NCBI RefSeq assembly: GCF_023614235.1
Contig: NZ_CP094264.1
Span: forward strand, 310,001 to 374,000
From: Streptomyces sp. MRC013
Lineage (GTDB): Bacteria > Actinomycetota > Actinomycetes > Streptomycetales > Streptomycetaceae
Reading direction: 5' to 3'
DNA length: 64,000 nt
Part shown: positions 27,257 through 37,129 of the stretch, piece after piece
Numbering within the stretch: the stretch's first letter is position 1
How the letters are laid out: every line of letters begins with the position of its first letter
Translations under genes and position numbers: made by a program
Notes under the pieces: model-generated
What the model saw: only the letters and a program-made list of their open reading frames with translations
Told to the model about the DNA's origin: nothing
The model's database searches: none

Positions 27257-28108
27257 TTACGGAGCCGACCCGCCGCCCGCCAAACGCGGACCGGCGGCGG
27301 CGCTTCCCGGCGGGGCGTCGAAGACGCAGTCGCCGCACAGTCCGCCGCCCGGGCAGCGGTAGTACAGGCAGCAGGTCCGGCGCCGCAGCGTGGGCCCCCG
27401 GAGCGTTCCGGCCAGGTCCGGGTGGTCGAGCAGCTCGGCGGCGAGCACGGCGGCCCGCTCCGCCGCGTCGGCGCGGCCCTGGCGGTGCGCCCAGCGGGTG
27501 AACTCGCGCACGGCGCCGCCGAGCGCGGAGCCCGCGTTGCCCCGCAGCAGCCGCGGCGACACGGGGCCGGCGGCCCGCAGGGCGTCGCCGAGCGGACCGA
27601 GGTGGCCGTACTGGACGGCCTCCCGCAGCTCCCGCGCGGTACCGGGCCGGGTGGCGGTGCCCGACCACCACAGCTCGTCGGGCGTGGAGCGCGTCGGGTC
27701 CCAGTGCAGCGTCCCGGGCGACACGTCCGGGAAGACGCCGTGCAGCGCGGCCGAGCCGAGCGTCACCGACCACAGGCGCGCGGCGAGCCCGAGCTGCACC
27801 AGGGACGCCGCGACCCGGTACTCGCGGGTGCGCAGCCCCTCCGCGACCCGGGCGACCCGTACGGCGAGAGGCGAGTCCGGGTCCGGGTGCGGGTCCGTCC
27901 CCGGCTTCGGGTCCGGATTCGGAGCCGGGTGCGGGTTCAGGGCCGGATCCGGGCCCGGGGAACACGCCGTCGGCCGGAGGGCGTACGCCCGGGTGAGCGG
28001 GGCGTACCGGCCGGGGGCCGGCGGCGCGGCGAGGAGCGTGAAGAAACCGCCGGCCTCGCCCACGGCCCGCAGTTCGGCGGCGGTCAGCCGCCGTGCCTCC
28101 GTTCCCAT
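27257..28108 (-). CDS. (2Fe-2S)-binding protein, FhuF C-terminal-like
   Basis: A 283-aa protein whose C-terminus carries the FhuF-type cluster motif: two adjacent cysteines (RTCCLYYRC) followed by C-x2-C in GLCGDCVF. FhuF-like proteins reduce ferric iron released from siderophores. The N-terminal half has no recognised domain and includes a Pro/Asp/Asn low-complexity stretch (NPHPAPNPDPKPGTD) that could vary in length. The start has GGAGGG eight bases upstream. No siderophore transport genes are nearby, so the link to iron rests on the motif alone. Confidence 0.8.
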   Translation of the reverse strand: MGTEARRLTAAELRAVGEAGGFFTLLAAPPAPGRYAPLTRAYALRPTACSPGPDPALNPHPAPNPDPKPGTDPHPDPDSPLAVRVARVAEGLRTREYRVAASLVQLGLAARLWSVTLGSAALHGVFPDVSPGTLHWDPTRSTPDELWWSGTATRPGTARELREAVQYGHLGPLGDALRAAGPVSPRLLRGNAGSALGGAVREFTRWAHRQGRADAAERAAVLAAELLDHPDLAGTLRGPTLRRRTCCLYYRCPGGGLCGDCVFDAPPGSAAAGPRLAGGGSAP

Positions 28109-28136
28109 CCCGTCCGCCCTCCCCCGCACACGCGTC

Positions 28137-28168
28137 CGGCCGGGCACCACCGTAGCGGTGCCCGGCCG
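28137..28168. terminator. 12-bp-stem hairpin after the muralytic gene
   Basis: Perfect 12-base arms with an 8-base loop lie 20 bp beyond the stop codon of the Rpf/M23 gene on the minus strand. Confidence 0.78.
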
Positions 28169-28188
28169 GGTGGCCTCAAGCGCGGTGG

Positions 28189-30043
<1,855 letters not shown>

Positions 30044-30262
30044 TCAGGCTCGGCTGACGGGGCCCGGAGCCGGGTCCGGGTCGGGCACCGGGTCCGGGCC
30101 GGGCGGCCTCGGGACGGGGTCCGGGGTGGGCACCGGTCCGGGCGCCGGATGCGGCGGTACCGGCGTCGGCGTCGGCACGGGCCCGGGGCCCGGAGGCGGC
30201 GGCTCCGGAGCGGGAGCCGGGTCGGGCATGGGGGGCACCGGGTCGGGTCGGGGCTGGGTCAT
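30044..30262 (-). CDS. small proline-rich protein
   Basis: A 72-aa protein composed almost wholly of Pro, Asp, Gly, Val, Ala and Thr in PxP-type repeats (PDPVP, PGPVPTP). The ATG has AGGGAG a few bases upstream. The regular third-position G/C and the good ribosome site argue for translation. No domain, signal peptide or catalytic motif is present. It could be a flexible scaffold or a decayed linker. It stands alone between the muralytic gene and panD. Confidence 0.5.
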   Translation of the reverse strand: MTQPRPDPVPPMPDPAPAPEPPPPGPGPVPTPTPVPPHPAPGPVPTPDPVPRPPGPDPVPDPDPAPGPVSRA

Positions 30263-30781
30263 GGCCTCTCCCTGAGGTCTCGTCACTCCCTGTCGAGGAT
30301 CTCCTGCCGCGCCTTCCCCCGCACGCCGGAACCATGCCCGCCGTCCCCGTCAGGGCGCCGGAACCGGCACGGGGCGGACGCCCGGCCGCGGTGTCCGAGG
30401 GGTCCCGGCCTCAGTGGCCGGCCGGGGCGGGACCACCCGACCACGAGACCGGGCACCGCGAGGGGACGGACCGCGAGGGGACGGACCGCTGATTCGTGAC
30501 GGGACGGTTCCCCGCCGGGACAGGCCCGCGGTCCCGGGCGGGAAGCCCCCCGCCGCGGCAGGGGGCGTGACGGAGCAGGCCTCCGGGTCCGGGCGGGACG
30601 GGCTCCGTCTCCGGACAGGTCCGTGGTGGGGCGGGGCGGCGGGATCGCAGGGCCGGGAGCCGTGACGGGCCGGGCCCGCGGACTCGGACCGGACGGCGGA
30701 CGGCCGTGCCCACGTCCGTCCCGCGCCCGTCCCGCAGCCGGCCGCCGGCCGGCCCCGGCCCCGGTTTCGCCGCCGTCCGGG
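30263..30781. other. intergenic region downstream of panD, no gene seen
   Basis: About 520 bp of GC-rich sequence. Open frames here are low-complexity Arg/Pro/Gly translations and have no ribosome sites. Short repeated blocks (GAGGGGACGGACCG near 30455-30490) are visible. Confidence 0.4.
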
Positions 30782-31207
30782 TCAGCGGGCGGCCGGCACG
30801 GCGTGGGGGCTGCGCGCGGTGCCGCTGCCCGGCACCGGGGCGGAGGCGTCGGAGCCGAGTTCCACGATGCGGTTGGCCGCGTCGACGTGGACGACGCGCG
30901 GCACGAGCGCCCTGGCCTCGGCGTCGTCCACCTGGGCGTAGCTGATGAGGATGACCAGGTCGCCCGGGTGGACCAGGTGCGCGGCGGCGCCGTTGATCCC
31001 GATGACCCCGGAGCCGCGCTCGCCCTCGATGACGTACGTCTCCAGGCGGGCGCCGTTGTCGATGTCGACGATGTGGACGAGCTCGCCGGGAAGGAGGTCG
31101 GCGGCGTCCATCAGATCGGCGTCGATGGTGACGGACCCCACATAGTGGAGGTCGGCCTGGGTCACCGTGGCCCGGTGGATCTTGGACTTGAACAGAGTAC
31201 GCAGCAC
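30782..31207 (-). CDS. panD: aspartate 1-decarboxylase
   Basis: A 141-aa pyruvoyl enzyme that converts L-aspartate to beta-alanine for pantothenate and coenzyme A. The self-cleavage site Gly24-Ser25 lies in [10 protein letters not shown], yielding the pyruvoyl group at Ser25; Lys9 and the NGAAAHLV segment are conserved. The C-terminal ~25 residues are a short variable tail. The GTG start has AGGAG seven bases upstream. The first ten codons lie within a 297-bp repeat found again at 34993-35289, so panD marks the left edge of the accessory island. panB/panC are not in the window. Confidence 0.96.
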   Translation of the reverse strand: MLRTLFKSKIHRATVTQADLHYVGSVTIDADLMDAADLLPGELVHIVDIDNGARLETYVIEGERGSGVIGINGAAAHLVHPGDLVILISYAQVDDAEARALVPRVVHVDAANRIVELGSDASAPVPGSGTARSPHAVPAAR

Positions 31208-31474
31208 TTTGGACTCCTGTAAGACGGCTCCCTGCCCGCTTTCTGCAGGTCAAGGGCAGCCTCGACCTTACACCGACACCCCCGTTCGATGTTTGTGGGG
31301 AACATCGCTCCGGTCAGGCCAGACGGCTTCCCGCCGGGGCTTTCGCGCCGTCATCGGCCCCTATGCGGGAAGACCCGGCGACCCACGCCGACCGGATGCC
31401 GACTCGCCTGATGAGCCGTCACCAGGCGGGAGGCCCCTCCGTACACGGACGGCGTGCGTCCACGCACCACTGAC
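31178..31474. repeat. 297-bp direct repeat, copy 1 (panD side)
   Basis: It aligns without gaps to 34993-35289 (offset 3815) with three mismatches. It begins inside panD codons 1-10 and covers the panD ribosome site and ~270 bp upstream. Inside it the core GGCTCCCTGCCCGC ... GCAGGTCAAG can form a CTGCCC/GGGCAG hairpin; a diverged copy of this core recurs at 36538. Copy 1 belongs to the intact panD, so copy 2 is the remnant on the far side of whatever entered here. Confidence 0.95.
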
Positions 31475-31753
31475 CTGTCGGGCACCGACATCGCTCTGGT
31501 TCGTGGAACACGGTTCCCTTCGGCCATCGGCCGGTCGACGCTCGACCGCCCCGGAAGCCGGATCGCCGCCTGCCGCCCGCCGGAGGCCCCTCGGCAGCGT
31601 GGAACTCGCGAGCGAGGCGGGGCCAAGGCGCCGAGACCGGCCCGCCCGGGCCGAAGCCCAGGTCACGCGCCCCTGCGCACTTGCGTGCGCCGCTCCTCCC
31701 TTCCGTACGGTCCAGCCAATGCGAACCGCCCGCGCACGCCGTGAGGAGAGCTG

Positions 31754-33142
31754 TTGAAGCCGACCGAGGAAGTGCTCCAGGACCTGACCCAGCCGTCGAA
31801 CGTCTCCGTCCACTCCGACGTGGCGCTCGTCGGGAAGGTGAAGGCCGCCATCACGGCGGACGACGAGAAGCGGAAGGAGAACGAGGACGAACCGCTCCGC
31901 CGGAAGCCCGCCCTCGTCCCGATTCCGCAGACGGAGCTGCCCCAGCAGTTCGAAGTGACCCTCTGGGACGTGCTCCACACCCTCGCCCGGGCCACCTCCC
32001 TGTCGTGGCGTGGTGCGAGCCGGGGGCTGGCGGAGCACTGGGGCGCGCTCAAGTACACCCAGGCGCTGGCCGGCGGTCGTGACTCCTTCCTCGGCCTCAC
32101 CGACGAAGGCCACCGCATCGCGGACCACTACAAGTCGCTGCAGTCCGGCGAGCTCGGCATCGGCTTCGCGCTCACGCTCGCCGAGCACATGCTGCGCAGC
32201 CGCTTCCCCGACCACTCGGTGACGATCGTCCCAGCCGACACGGCGTTACGCGCGGGCTGGGCCCTCACCAGCAGGGACAAGGGCGAGAAGGTGAAGTACC
32301 GCTATCGTCCCCAGTACTTCGCCGAAGTCTGGCGGCCGGGCGAGCCGTCCCTTGCCATCCCCCTCGCCTGCAAGGGCAACCACAGCGACTCCGCCACCTC
32401 CGCCGAGCAGCTGGCGTCCGCCTCGGCTCACGCCGAAGCGGTCCACATCGGCGCGTGGAACGAGACCCCCGGCCTGCTGTTCAGCACGCAGCTCCCGACG
32501 GACGGCGGCACGGTGACCGTCCACGCCCTCCAGGCACCGGGCAGCGGCGGTCGGCTGTCCCCGGCAGAGGGCCGGGAAGCGAACCTGAACGCCCCGCCGT
32601 TCCAGGCGAACGTGATGCCGGACATCCACCCGCCGGCCGAGGGCCTGGTGGCACCGGAGCCCGTACGGGGCTGCCATGTGCAGCCGAAGGACTACGCCTG
32701 GTTCCAGGAGTCCCTGGCCCACACCACCGCGGCGGGCCTCATGGCCTTCACCGGCTCCGGCCACGCCACCGCCCGCCACCTGACTGACCGACAGGGCCGC
32801 AAACGCTACACCGGTCTCGAACACGCGGCCAGCATGAGCATCCAGGACGCCGCCCACACCCTCTTCGGCAACGAGTACGTCGGCACCGACCACGTCTTCC
32901 GCCTCAACGGCCCCCGCGTCGAGGCGTTCTCCGGCGTGGACGAGGGGGTCTTCCGACTCCTCGCCAGGGGCGACATCGAGGAGTACCGCGCCCTCGTCCA
33001 CGCGAGCCGCCACGTCCGCCCCCGCCTCACCGTCGACAAGGACTGGGGCGGTCCGGTCTCCGTCCACGCCGACGGCTCTGTCTTCACCCTGCGGCTGCTG
33101 CCGGGGCAGAACGAGGAACCCTGCGCGTGCTCGTCTCGCTGA
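31754..33142 (+). CDS. unknown accessory protein, possible nuclease-like central domain
   Basis: A 462-aa soluble protein starting at a TTG with GAGGAGAG five bases upstream. I do not recognise the family. An N-terminal helical region (1-130, TLWDVLHTLARATSLSWRG) precedes an alpha/beta part with VTIVPADTALRAGW, QYFAEVWRPGEPSLAIPLACKG (about 185-210) and a GAWNETPGLLFSTQLP segment. The pattern of an acidic strand followed by a Lys-bearing strand is vaguely PD-(D/E)XK-like, but the canonical E-x-K is not exact. The C-terminal 150 residues contain ATARHLTDRQGRKRYTG. It lies between the 297-bp repeats, upstream of an AbiEii-type gene, so a defence or element-maintenance role is possible. Function unknown. 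Confidence 0.75.
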   Translation: MKPTEEVLQDLTQPSNVSVHSDVALVGKVKAAITADDEKRKENEDEPLRRKPALVPIPQTELPQQFEVTLWDVLHTLARATSLSWRGASRGLAEHWGALKYTQALAGGRDSFLGLTDEGHRIADHYKSLQSGELGIGFALTLAEHMLRSRFPDHSVTIVPADTALRAGWALTSRDKGEKVKYRYRPQYFAEVWRPGEPSLAIPLACKGNHSDSATSAEQLASASAHAEAVHIGAWNETPGLLFSTQLPTDGGTVTVHALQAPGSGGRLSPAEGREANLNAPPFQANVMPDIHPPAEGLVAPEPVRGCHVQPKDYAWFQESLAHTTAAGLMAFTGSGHATARHLTDRQGRKRYTGLEHAASMSIQDAAHTLFGNEYVGTDHVFRLNGPRVEAFSGVDEGVFRLLARGDIEEYRALVHASRHVRPRLTVDKDWGGPVSVHADGSVFTLRLLPGQNEEPCACSSR

Positions 33143-33571
33143 CGCACCGCTGAGACGACAGTTCCGTCCGGACGGCCTCTGGGCGGACGACCAAACCACA
33201 TGACGGCCAGGAGCGTGGGCCTCGACTCGCGGTGACGGTGTAGGCGCGGGCGATGCAGAGCATGGTTTTGCTCACCCGCCCCGAAGGACGGCAGCGGATC
33301 CAGCCGGAAGCCTTCCGACCAATTCTTCGAGTGGCCGTTACCGAGTTCCACCGTCGGGGCCCGGACTGGGAGTGGGAGCGGGATGCCGTGTTTGACCGTT
33401 ACCGCAGCCCGGTTTCGCCGTAAGTCCACTGCGGGGTATCGCGCGGCTGCCCTGCACGACGGATGTGCAGGGCAACCACCCACCGTGGACGGCTCCGGGT
33501 TGGAACCTGTTGGCTACACCGCACCCTTTCGTTGCAACAGCGGTAGAGGGGACGGACGCGATGACCGCCTC
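33143..33571. other. intergenic region inside the panD-repeat island
   Basis: About 430 bp between the unknown gene and the convergent AbiEii-type gene. It contains a terminator-like hairpin at 33449-33473. No gene is supported. The sequence is noticeably less GC-extreme than the flanking chromosome. Confidence 0.45.
33449..33473. terminator. 9-bp-stem hairpin in the island
   Basis: GCCCTGCAC and GTGCAGGGC pair perfectly around a 7-base loop, between two convergent genes. Confidence 0.6.
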
Positions 33572-34231
33572 TCAGGCGTTCTCGTCATGGATTCGCGCAC
33601 CCAGATCCTCCGCCCACTCCAGCGCCCACGCCTTGAGTTCTTCGATCTGCCGGAAGGTGAGCCCGTACGCGGTGTAGTCCTCATCCTCGTACCAGTCCGC
33701 GCCGATCAGCCGGTCCCGGAGGTCCTCGAGACTGAACTCGTCGTGGGCGCGACGGCGGCCCAGGGATTCGAGGTCGGCGGTGGAGCGGTGGCGGGAGGCA
33801 GCCTGGACGTCGATGAGATCGCGAACGGTGCCTCGGTCGGCGAGGGCACGGACCTTGGTGCCAATCACGTCGTCGAGGGAAAGAACGGGGCCGTAGGGAG
33901 TCTGGGCAGGCGGAGCCCAGAACGCCTCCTTGAGCACGTCGACCTCGCACTCCTCGCCTGTGTCCGGATCGGTGACGAGGAACCGGCCGCTGAGCGGATC
34001 GGTCTGGACGTGCGTGGTCCGCCATCCGCGCGCGCTGAGGCCGGCTGTGAGTGAGGCGACGACCTCCTGCATCGGAGCGGGGTTCTCGGTGGCGACATCG
34101 AGGTCACGGCTGAAGCGTTCGACCAGGCCGTGGGCCTGCACGGCGTACCCGCCGGTGAGGACCAGAGGGTAGAGGGAGCCGAGGTCGAGGATGTCGGCGA
34201 GGAGACGCTCCTGGAGCGGAGTGAGCTTCAC
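33572..34231 (-). CDS. AbiEii/AbiGii-type nucleotidyltransferase (putative toxin)
   Basis: A 219-aa protein of the AbiEii (DUF1814) nucleotidyltransferase fold. Visible are GG at residues 27-28 (LTGGYAVQAHG), the metal-binding Asp43-x-Asp45 in SRDLDV, a third acid in CEVDVL (Asp98), and DDVIGTKVRALADRGTVRDLIDV, the family's helical signature. AbiEii toxins block growth by nucleotidylating a tRNA or similar target after phage attack. The usual partner is a winged-helix AbiEi antitoxin; here the upstream partner (GTGA overlap) is a different 120-aa protein. The GTG start is fixed by that overlap. Confidence 0.85.
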   Translation of the reverse strand: MKLTPLQERLLADILDLGSLYPLVLTGGYAVQAHGLVERFSRDLDVATENPAPMQEVVASLTAGLSARGWRTTHVQTDPLSGRFLVTDPDTGEECEVDVLKEAFWAPPAQTPYGPVLSLDDVIGTKVRALADRGTVRDLIDVQAASRHRSTADLESLGRRRAHDEFSLEDLRDRLIGADWYEDEDYTAYGLTFRQIEELKAWALEWAEDLGARIHDENA

Positions 34232-34590
34232 GCGGCGGTCATAGCGGCCGGAGCGGTGCGGAGCAGCTCGGGGAAGGCGTCCTCCCAGACCTCGCGGATG
34301 TAGGGACTGATCAAGCGCCGCAGCACGGGCCACTGCTCGGCGAGCAGCCGGTGGTGCAGGAGGGTCACCAAATCCTCGTACAGTCCTTCGGCGAGGACGA
34401 TCCGGTAGAGCGTCATGCGGGACTTCGGACGGTCCAGGCTGTAGCTCGTCCGTCCGGACCAGACGATGTGGAGCGGCAGGTCCACGTTACCCTCGGCGGG
34501 GCCGGCCAGCTCCTGCAAGCGCTCGGGCAGTCGGCTGCGGTAGCGGTCCCGCAGCACCTCGGCGCGGGGCGCGGTGATCGTCGTGTCCAT
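34228..34590 (-). CDS. small protein coupled to the AbiEii-type gene (putative antitoxin)
   Basis: A 120-aa protein with no recognised domain. It is rich in helices: APRAEVLRDRYRSRLPERLQEL, a strand-like NVDLPLHIVWSGRTSY, then MTLYRIVLAEGLYEDLVTLLHH and VLRRLISPYIREVWEDAF. Its stop overlaps the GTG of the nucleotidyltransferase gene, the arrangement of toxin-antitoxin and substrate-adaptor pairs. It lacks a winged-helix, so it is not a standard AbiEi. An antitoxin role is inferred only from position. An ATG ten codons upstream is out of family with the gene and ignored. Confidence 0.72.
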   Translation of the reverse strand: MDTTITAPRAEVLRDRYRSRLPERLQELAGPAEGNVDLPLHIVWSGRTSYSLDRPKSRMTLYRIVLAEGLYEDLVTLLHHRLLAEQWPVLRRLISPYIREVWEDAFPELLRTAPAAMTAA

Positions 34591-34992
34591 GCATCCAGTA
34601 TCGCCGCTCGGAGGCGGCATGGCGGATACGGGGTCCCCTGCCGCACGTACGGGCCGGGCGGCCGCCCGCCCTTCTCGGACATCTCACCCAGTGGGCGCTT
34701 AGCACACATCCTCGCCTACCCGTGCAGGCCCCCAGGTGGCGCGGCAACCGGCTGTCCTGCACGCCCGGACCAGCCCGCCTGCGGGCGCGGGTGATCACGA
34801 CGCAGCAGGTCACGCGGAGGGCCGCCGCGATCGGACCGGCTGCGGCTTCGGTGGGAGCCAGAGACCTGTCGAGGTCACCCGTCATGGCGGCCACCTGGTC
34901 AGCAAGCCGGGACGCTCCCGCGCCCGATGCTGACCGTTTGCTGACCTGAGTGGAGCCATCAAGCTCTGATCTGCAAAAACACCCAAGTGCTA
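34591..34992. other. intergenic region between the AbiEii pair and repeat copy 2
   Basis: About 400 bp with no supported gene. It should contain the promoter for the leftward two-gene operon. The stretch 34960-34992 (CTGATCTGCAAAAACACCC) is AT-rich and ends exactly where the 297-bp repeat begins. Confidence 0.4.
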
Positions 34993-35289
34993 GATCTTGG
35001 ACTTGAACACAGTACGCAGCACTTTGGACTCCTGTAAGACGGCTCCCTGCCCGCTTTCTGCAGGTCAAGGGCAGCCTCGACCTTACACCGACACCCCCGT
35101 TCGATGTTTGTGGGGAACATCGCTCCGGTCAGGCCAGACGGCTTCCCGCCGGGGCTTTCGCGCCGTCATCGGCCCCTATGCGGGAAGACCCGGCGACCCA
35201 TGCCGACCGGATGCCGACTCGCCTGATGAGCCGTCACCAGGCGGGAGGCCCCTCCGTACACGGACGGCGTGCGTCCACGCACCGCTGAC
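34993..35289. repeat. 297-bp direct repeat, copy 2
   Basis: Matches 31178-31474 at 294 of 297 positions. It carries a ten-codon piece of the panD 5' end that leads nowhere, as the sequence before 34993 is unrelated to panD. This copy is therefore a duplicated end, not a gene. The two copies bound a 3.5-kb segment and would allow its loss by simple recombination. Confidence 0.95.
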
Positions 35290-35292
35290 AGT

Positions 35293-35654
35293 GATGATGT
35301 TCACGGTGACGCCGTTGGCGGGTCCGACCCAGCCACTGACGGTGACCGAGCGGCGTACGAGCGGGCGGTGGCCGGCGAGTCCACGCTGTACGCCGTATGG
35401 CCCGGTGAGTGGTCCAGCCGCCTTCTCGTGTTCGACGATCTGGGCGAATACGCCAAGGCTCACGGCATCAAGCACGATGTGCAGCGGACAGGACTGACCG
35501 AGCATGTTCACCGGTCCGGTGGACCGAACCGGACGGCAAGCGGATTCCTCGCAGCCCGTGCACGGGGAACGAGGCTTGCTGGACTGCGGATGCAAGATCG
35601 ACGGTCTCGACGCGTTCGCCGAGCAGATGCGGCACGTCCATCGGGTGGAACCGC
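35293..35654 (+). pseudogene. decayed gene of unknown function, cut by an IS element
   Basis: Three reading frames in turn give natural-looking protein: MMFTVTPLAGPTQPLT, then AAYERAVAGESTLYAVWPGEW and LLVFDDLGEYAKAHGIKHD, then RGLLDCGCKIDGLDAFAEQM. At least two frameshifts (near 35350 and 35490) separate them, and the IS5-type element begins at about 35655, so the gene is broken. I do not recognise the family. It begins right after repeat copy 2. Confidence 0.55.
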
Positions 35655-36536
35655 TAACCGATCGTTTCAGGATGGGGTTCGGAGGCGGCGGAGGCATAGG
35701 GGGCTGCAGGCCAGTTCGAGCAGGCCCTGGTGGGGTCGGTACGTCGTTCGTGGCGGGTGCGGAGGGGTTTGAACTGGTGCAGCCAGGCGAAGGCGCGCTC
35801 GACGGCCCGGCGGACCTTGCCCGGTCCGGAGCCGTGGGCGACGCCGGGTCGGGCGATCAGCGGTTTGATGCCGCGCTTCCACGGCGGGCGGCGGTACGTG
35901 TCGAAGTCGTGGCCCCGGTCGGCGTACAGGTGTCGGGGCTTGCGGCGGGAGCGTTCCCGCCGGCCCCGGATCGGCGGGACGGCGTCGAGCAGGGGCAGGA
36001 GCTGGGTGAGGTCGTGCCGGTTGCCGCCGGTGAGGGTGAGGGCGGGGGTGTGCCGTGGCGGTCGACGATCAGGTGGTGCTCGGGGCGGGTGCGGTCGACG
36101 GGCGAGGGGCCGACGTGATCCCGCCTTCGAGGGCCTGGACGTGGGAGCCGTGCACGGCTCAGTCGTCCAGGCCCAGCAGGTCGGCGCGGCGTAGTCCGGC
36201 CGGCAGGGCGGCGTGCAGGTGTGGCCAGACGCCGGTCCCGGTCCACTCCCGCAGTCGGCGCCGGGCCGTGACTCCGGGGCAGCCCACGGTCTCGACCGGA
36301 CGTCGCGCCAGGCGACACCGGTCCGCAGGACGTACACGATGCCGGCGAGAGCCGCCCGGTCCGGAACGCGAAGCCGCCCGGGATGCCGGCGGCGCCGGTC
36401 GGGAGCGGGCGGCAGCAGCGGGGCCACCGGCTCCCCCGGGTCGTCAGGAACGAGACCAGCACGCACCCGGACACCCTGCCGACCAAGATCGGCGAGTGCG
36501 AGACCTGCGGCTCAACCCATTCCGAAACGGCCAGTG
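35655..36536 (-). mobile_element. IS5-family insertion sequence, degraded transposase
   Basis: About 880 bp with imperfect terminal inverted repeats: 35657-35679 (containing CGTTTCAGGATGGG) and 36514-36535 (complement of CGTTTCGGAATGGG). Translating the minus strand in changing frames recovers an IS5/IS112-type transposase: GLVPDDPGEPVAPLLPP, ALAGIVYVLRTGVAWRDV, GPSPVDRTRPEHHLIVDRHG, LTGGNRHDLTQLLPLLDAVPP, LYADRGHDFDTYRR (DDE Asp), VERAFAWLHQFK (DDE Glu). A TGA at 36159-36161 interrupts the DD motif and at least three frameshifts occur, so it is dead. No clear target duplication was identified. Confidence 0.85.
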
Positions 36537-37129
36537 AGGCTCCCTGCCTGCGTTTTCGCAGGTCAAGTGCGTTTTCTCTACCCTACGACGAATCGCAGGT
36601 CCGGGCAGCGTTCCCCGGGGTTTTCAGGACTCGCGCTGACCACTTGCCGACTTTTCCGACACACCGTCAGGCGGGATCGAGAGGGCTTGACCCGCCCCCT
36701 TCACCCCCGGCACGGGGGCAGCACCAGCCTACGCAACGCCCCCGGAAGGCGTCCGTGACCATCACCACTACGACGGTCTGCCCGGAAGCCGGGCGCGAAG
36801 GCGGTCGGTCGGCAGTCAAACCGGGCACCGCCCAGAAACCGCCCCGAGCCCTCTTCACCCATCCCCTGGGAGGGGAAGCCCCACGGCCTGACAGCAGATC
36901 TGGCAGTCCAAGCGGCGCGGCGACACAGCAGCGGATCCCCGGTTGGGGAACCCGGGGATTTCCGTGACTGGCTTCGTCCACAAGAACGGGCAGGGGAGGT
37001 TCACCACTTCGGGGAACACCGGAGTGTGCCTGCCGGGTCCGGCAGCGTGTGGGCTCCGCAGCGCCTGCCTCGTTGCCGCGACCGGTGGCGGGACGGCAGC
37101 CGGGACGCGTACGGGGAACAATACGGATC
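36537..37129. other. intergenic region with a diverged copy of the repeat core
   Basis: About 590 bp with no supported gene. Immediately after the IS end, 36538-36566 resembles the core of the 297-bp repeats (GGCTCCCTGCC ... GCAGGTCAAG) and forms a CCTGCG-TTTT-CGCAGG hairpin. Another near-palindrome (ATCCCCGG ... CCGGGGAT) lies at about 36939-36961. These look like recombination scars or old insertion ends. Confidence 0.45.

Noticed and set aside
30411..31253. A minus-strand 280-aa gene covering panD in another frame
   Set aside because: It is an out-of-frame shadow of panD and its upstream repeat; the same start sequence reappears in the second repeat copy, which shows it is a duplication effect.
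31241..31300. A tRNA gene as integration target inside the 297-bp repeat
   Set aside because: There is a hairpin and a GTTCGA-like word, but no cloverleaf with anticodon arm and acceptor stem can be formed.
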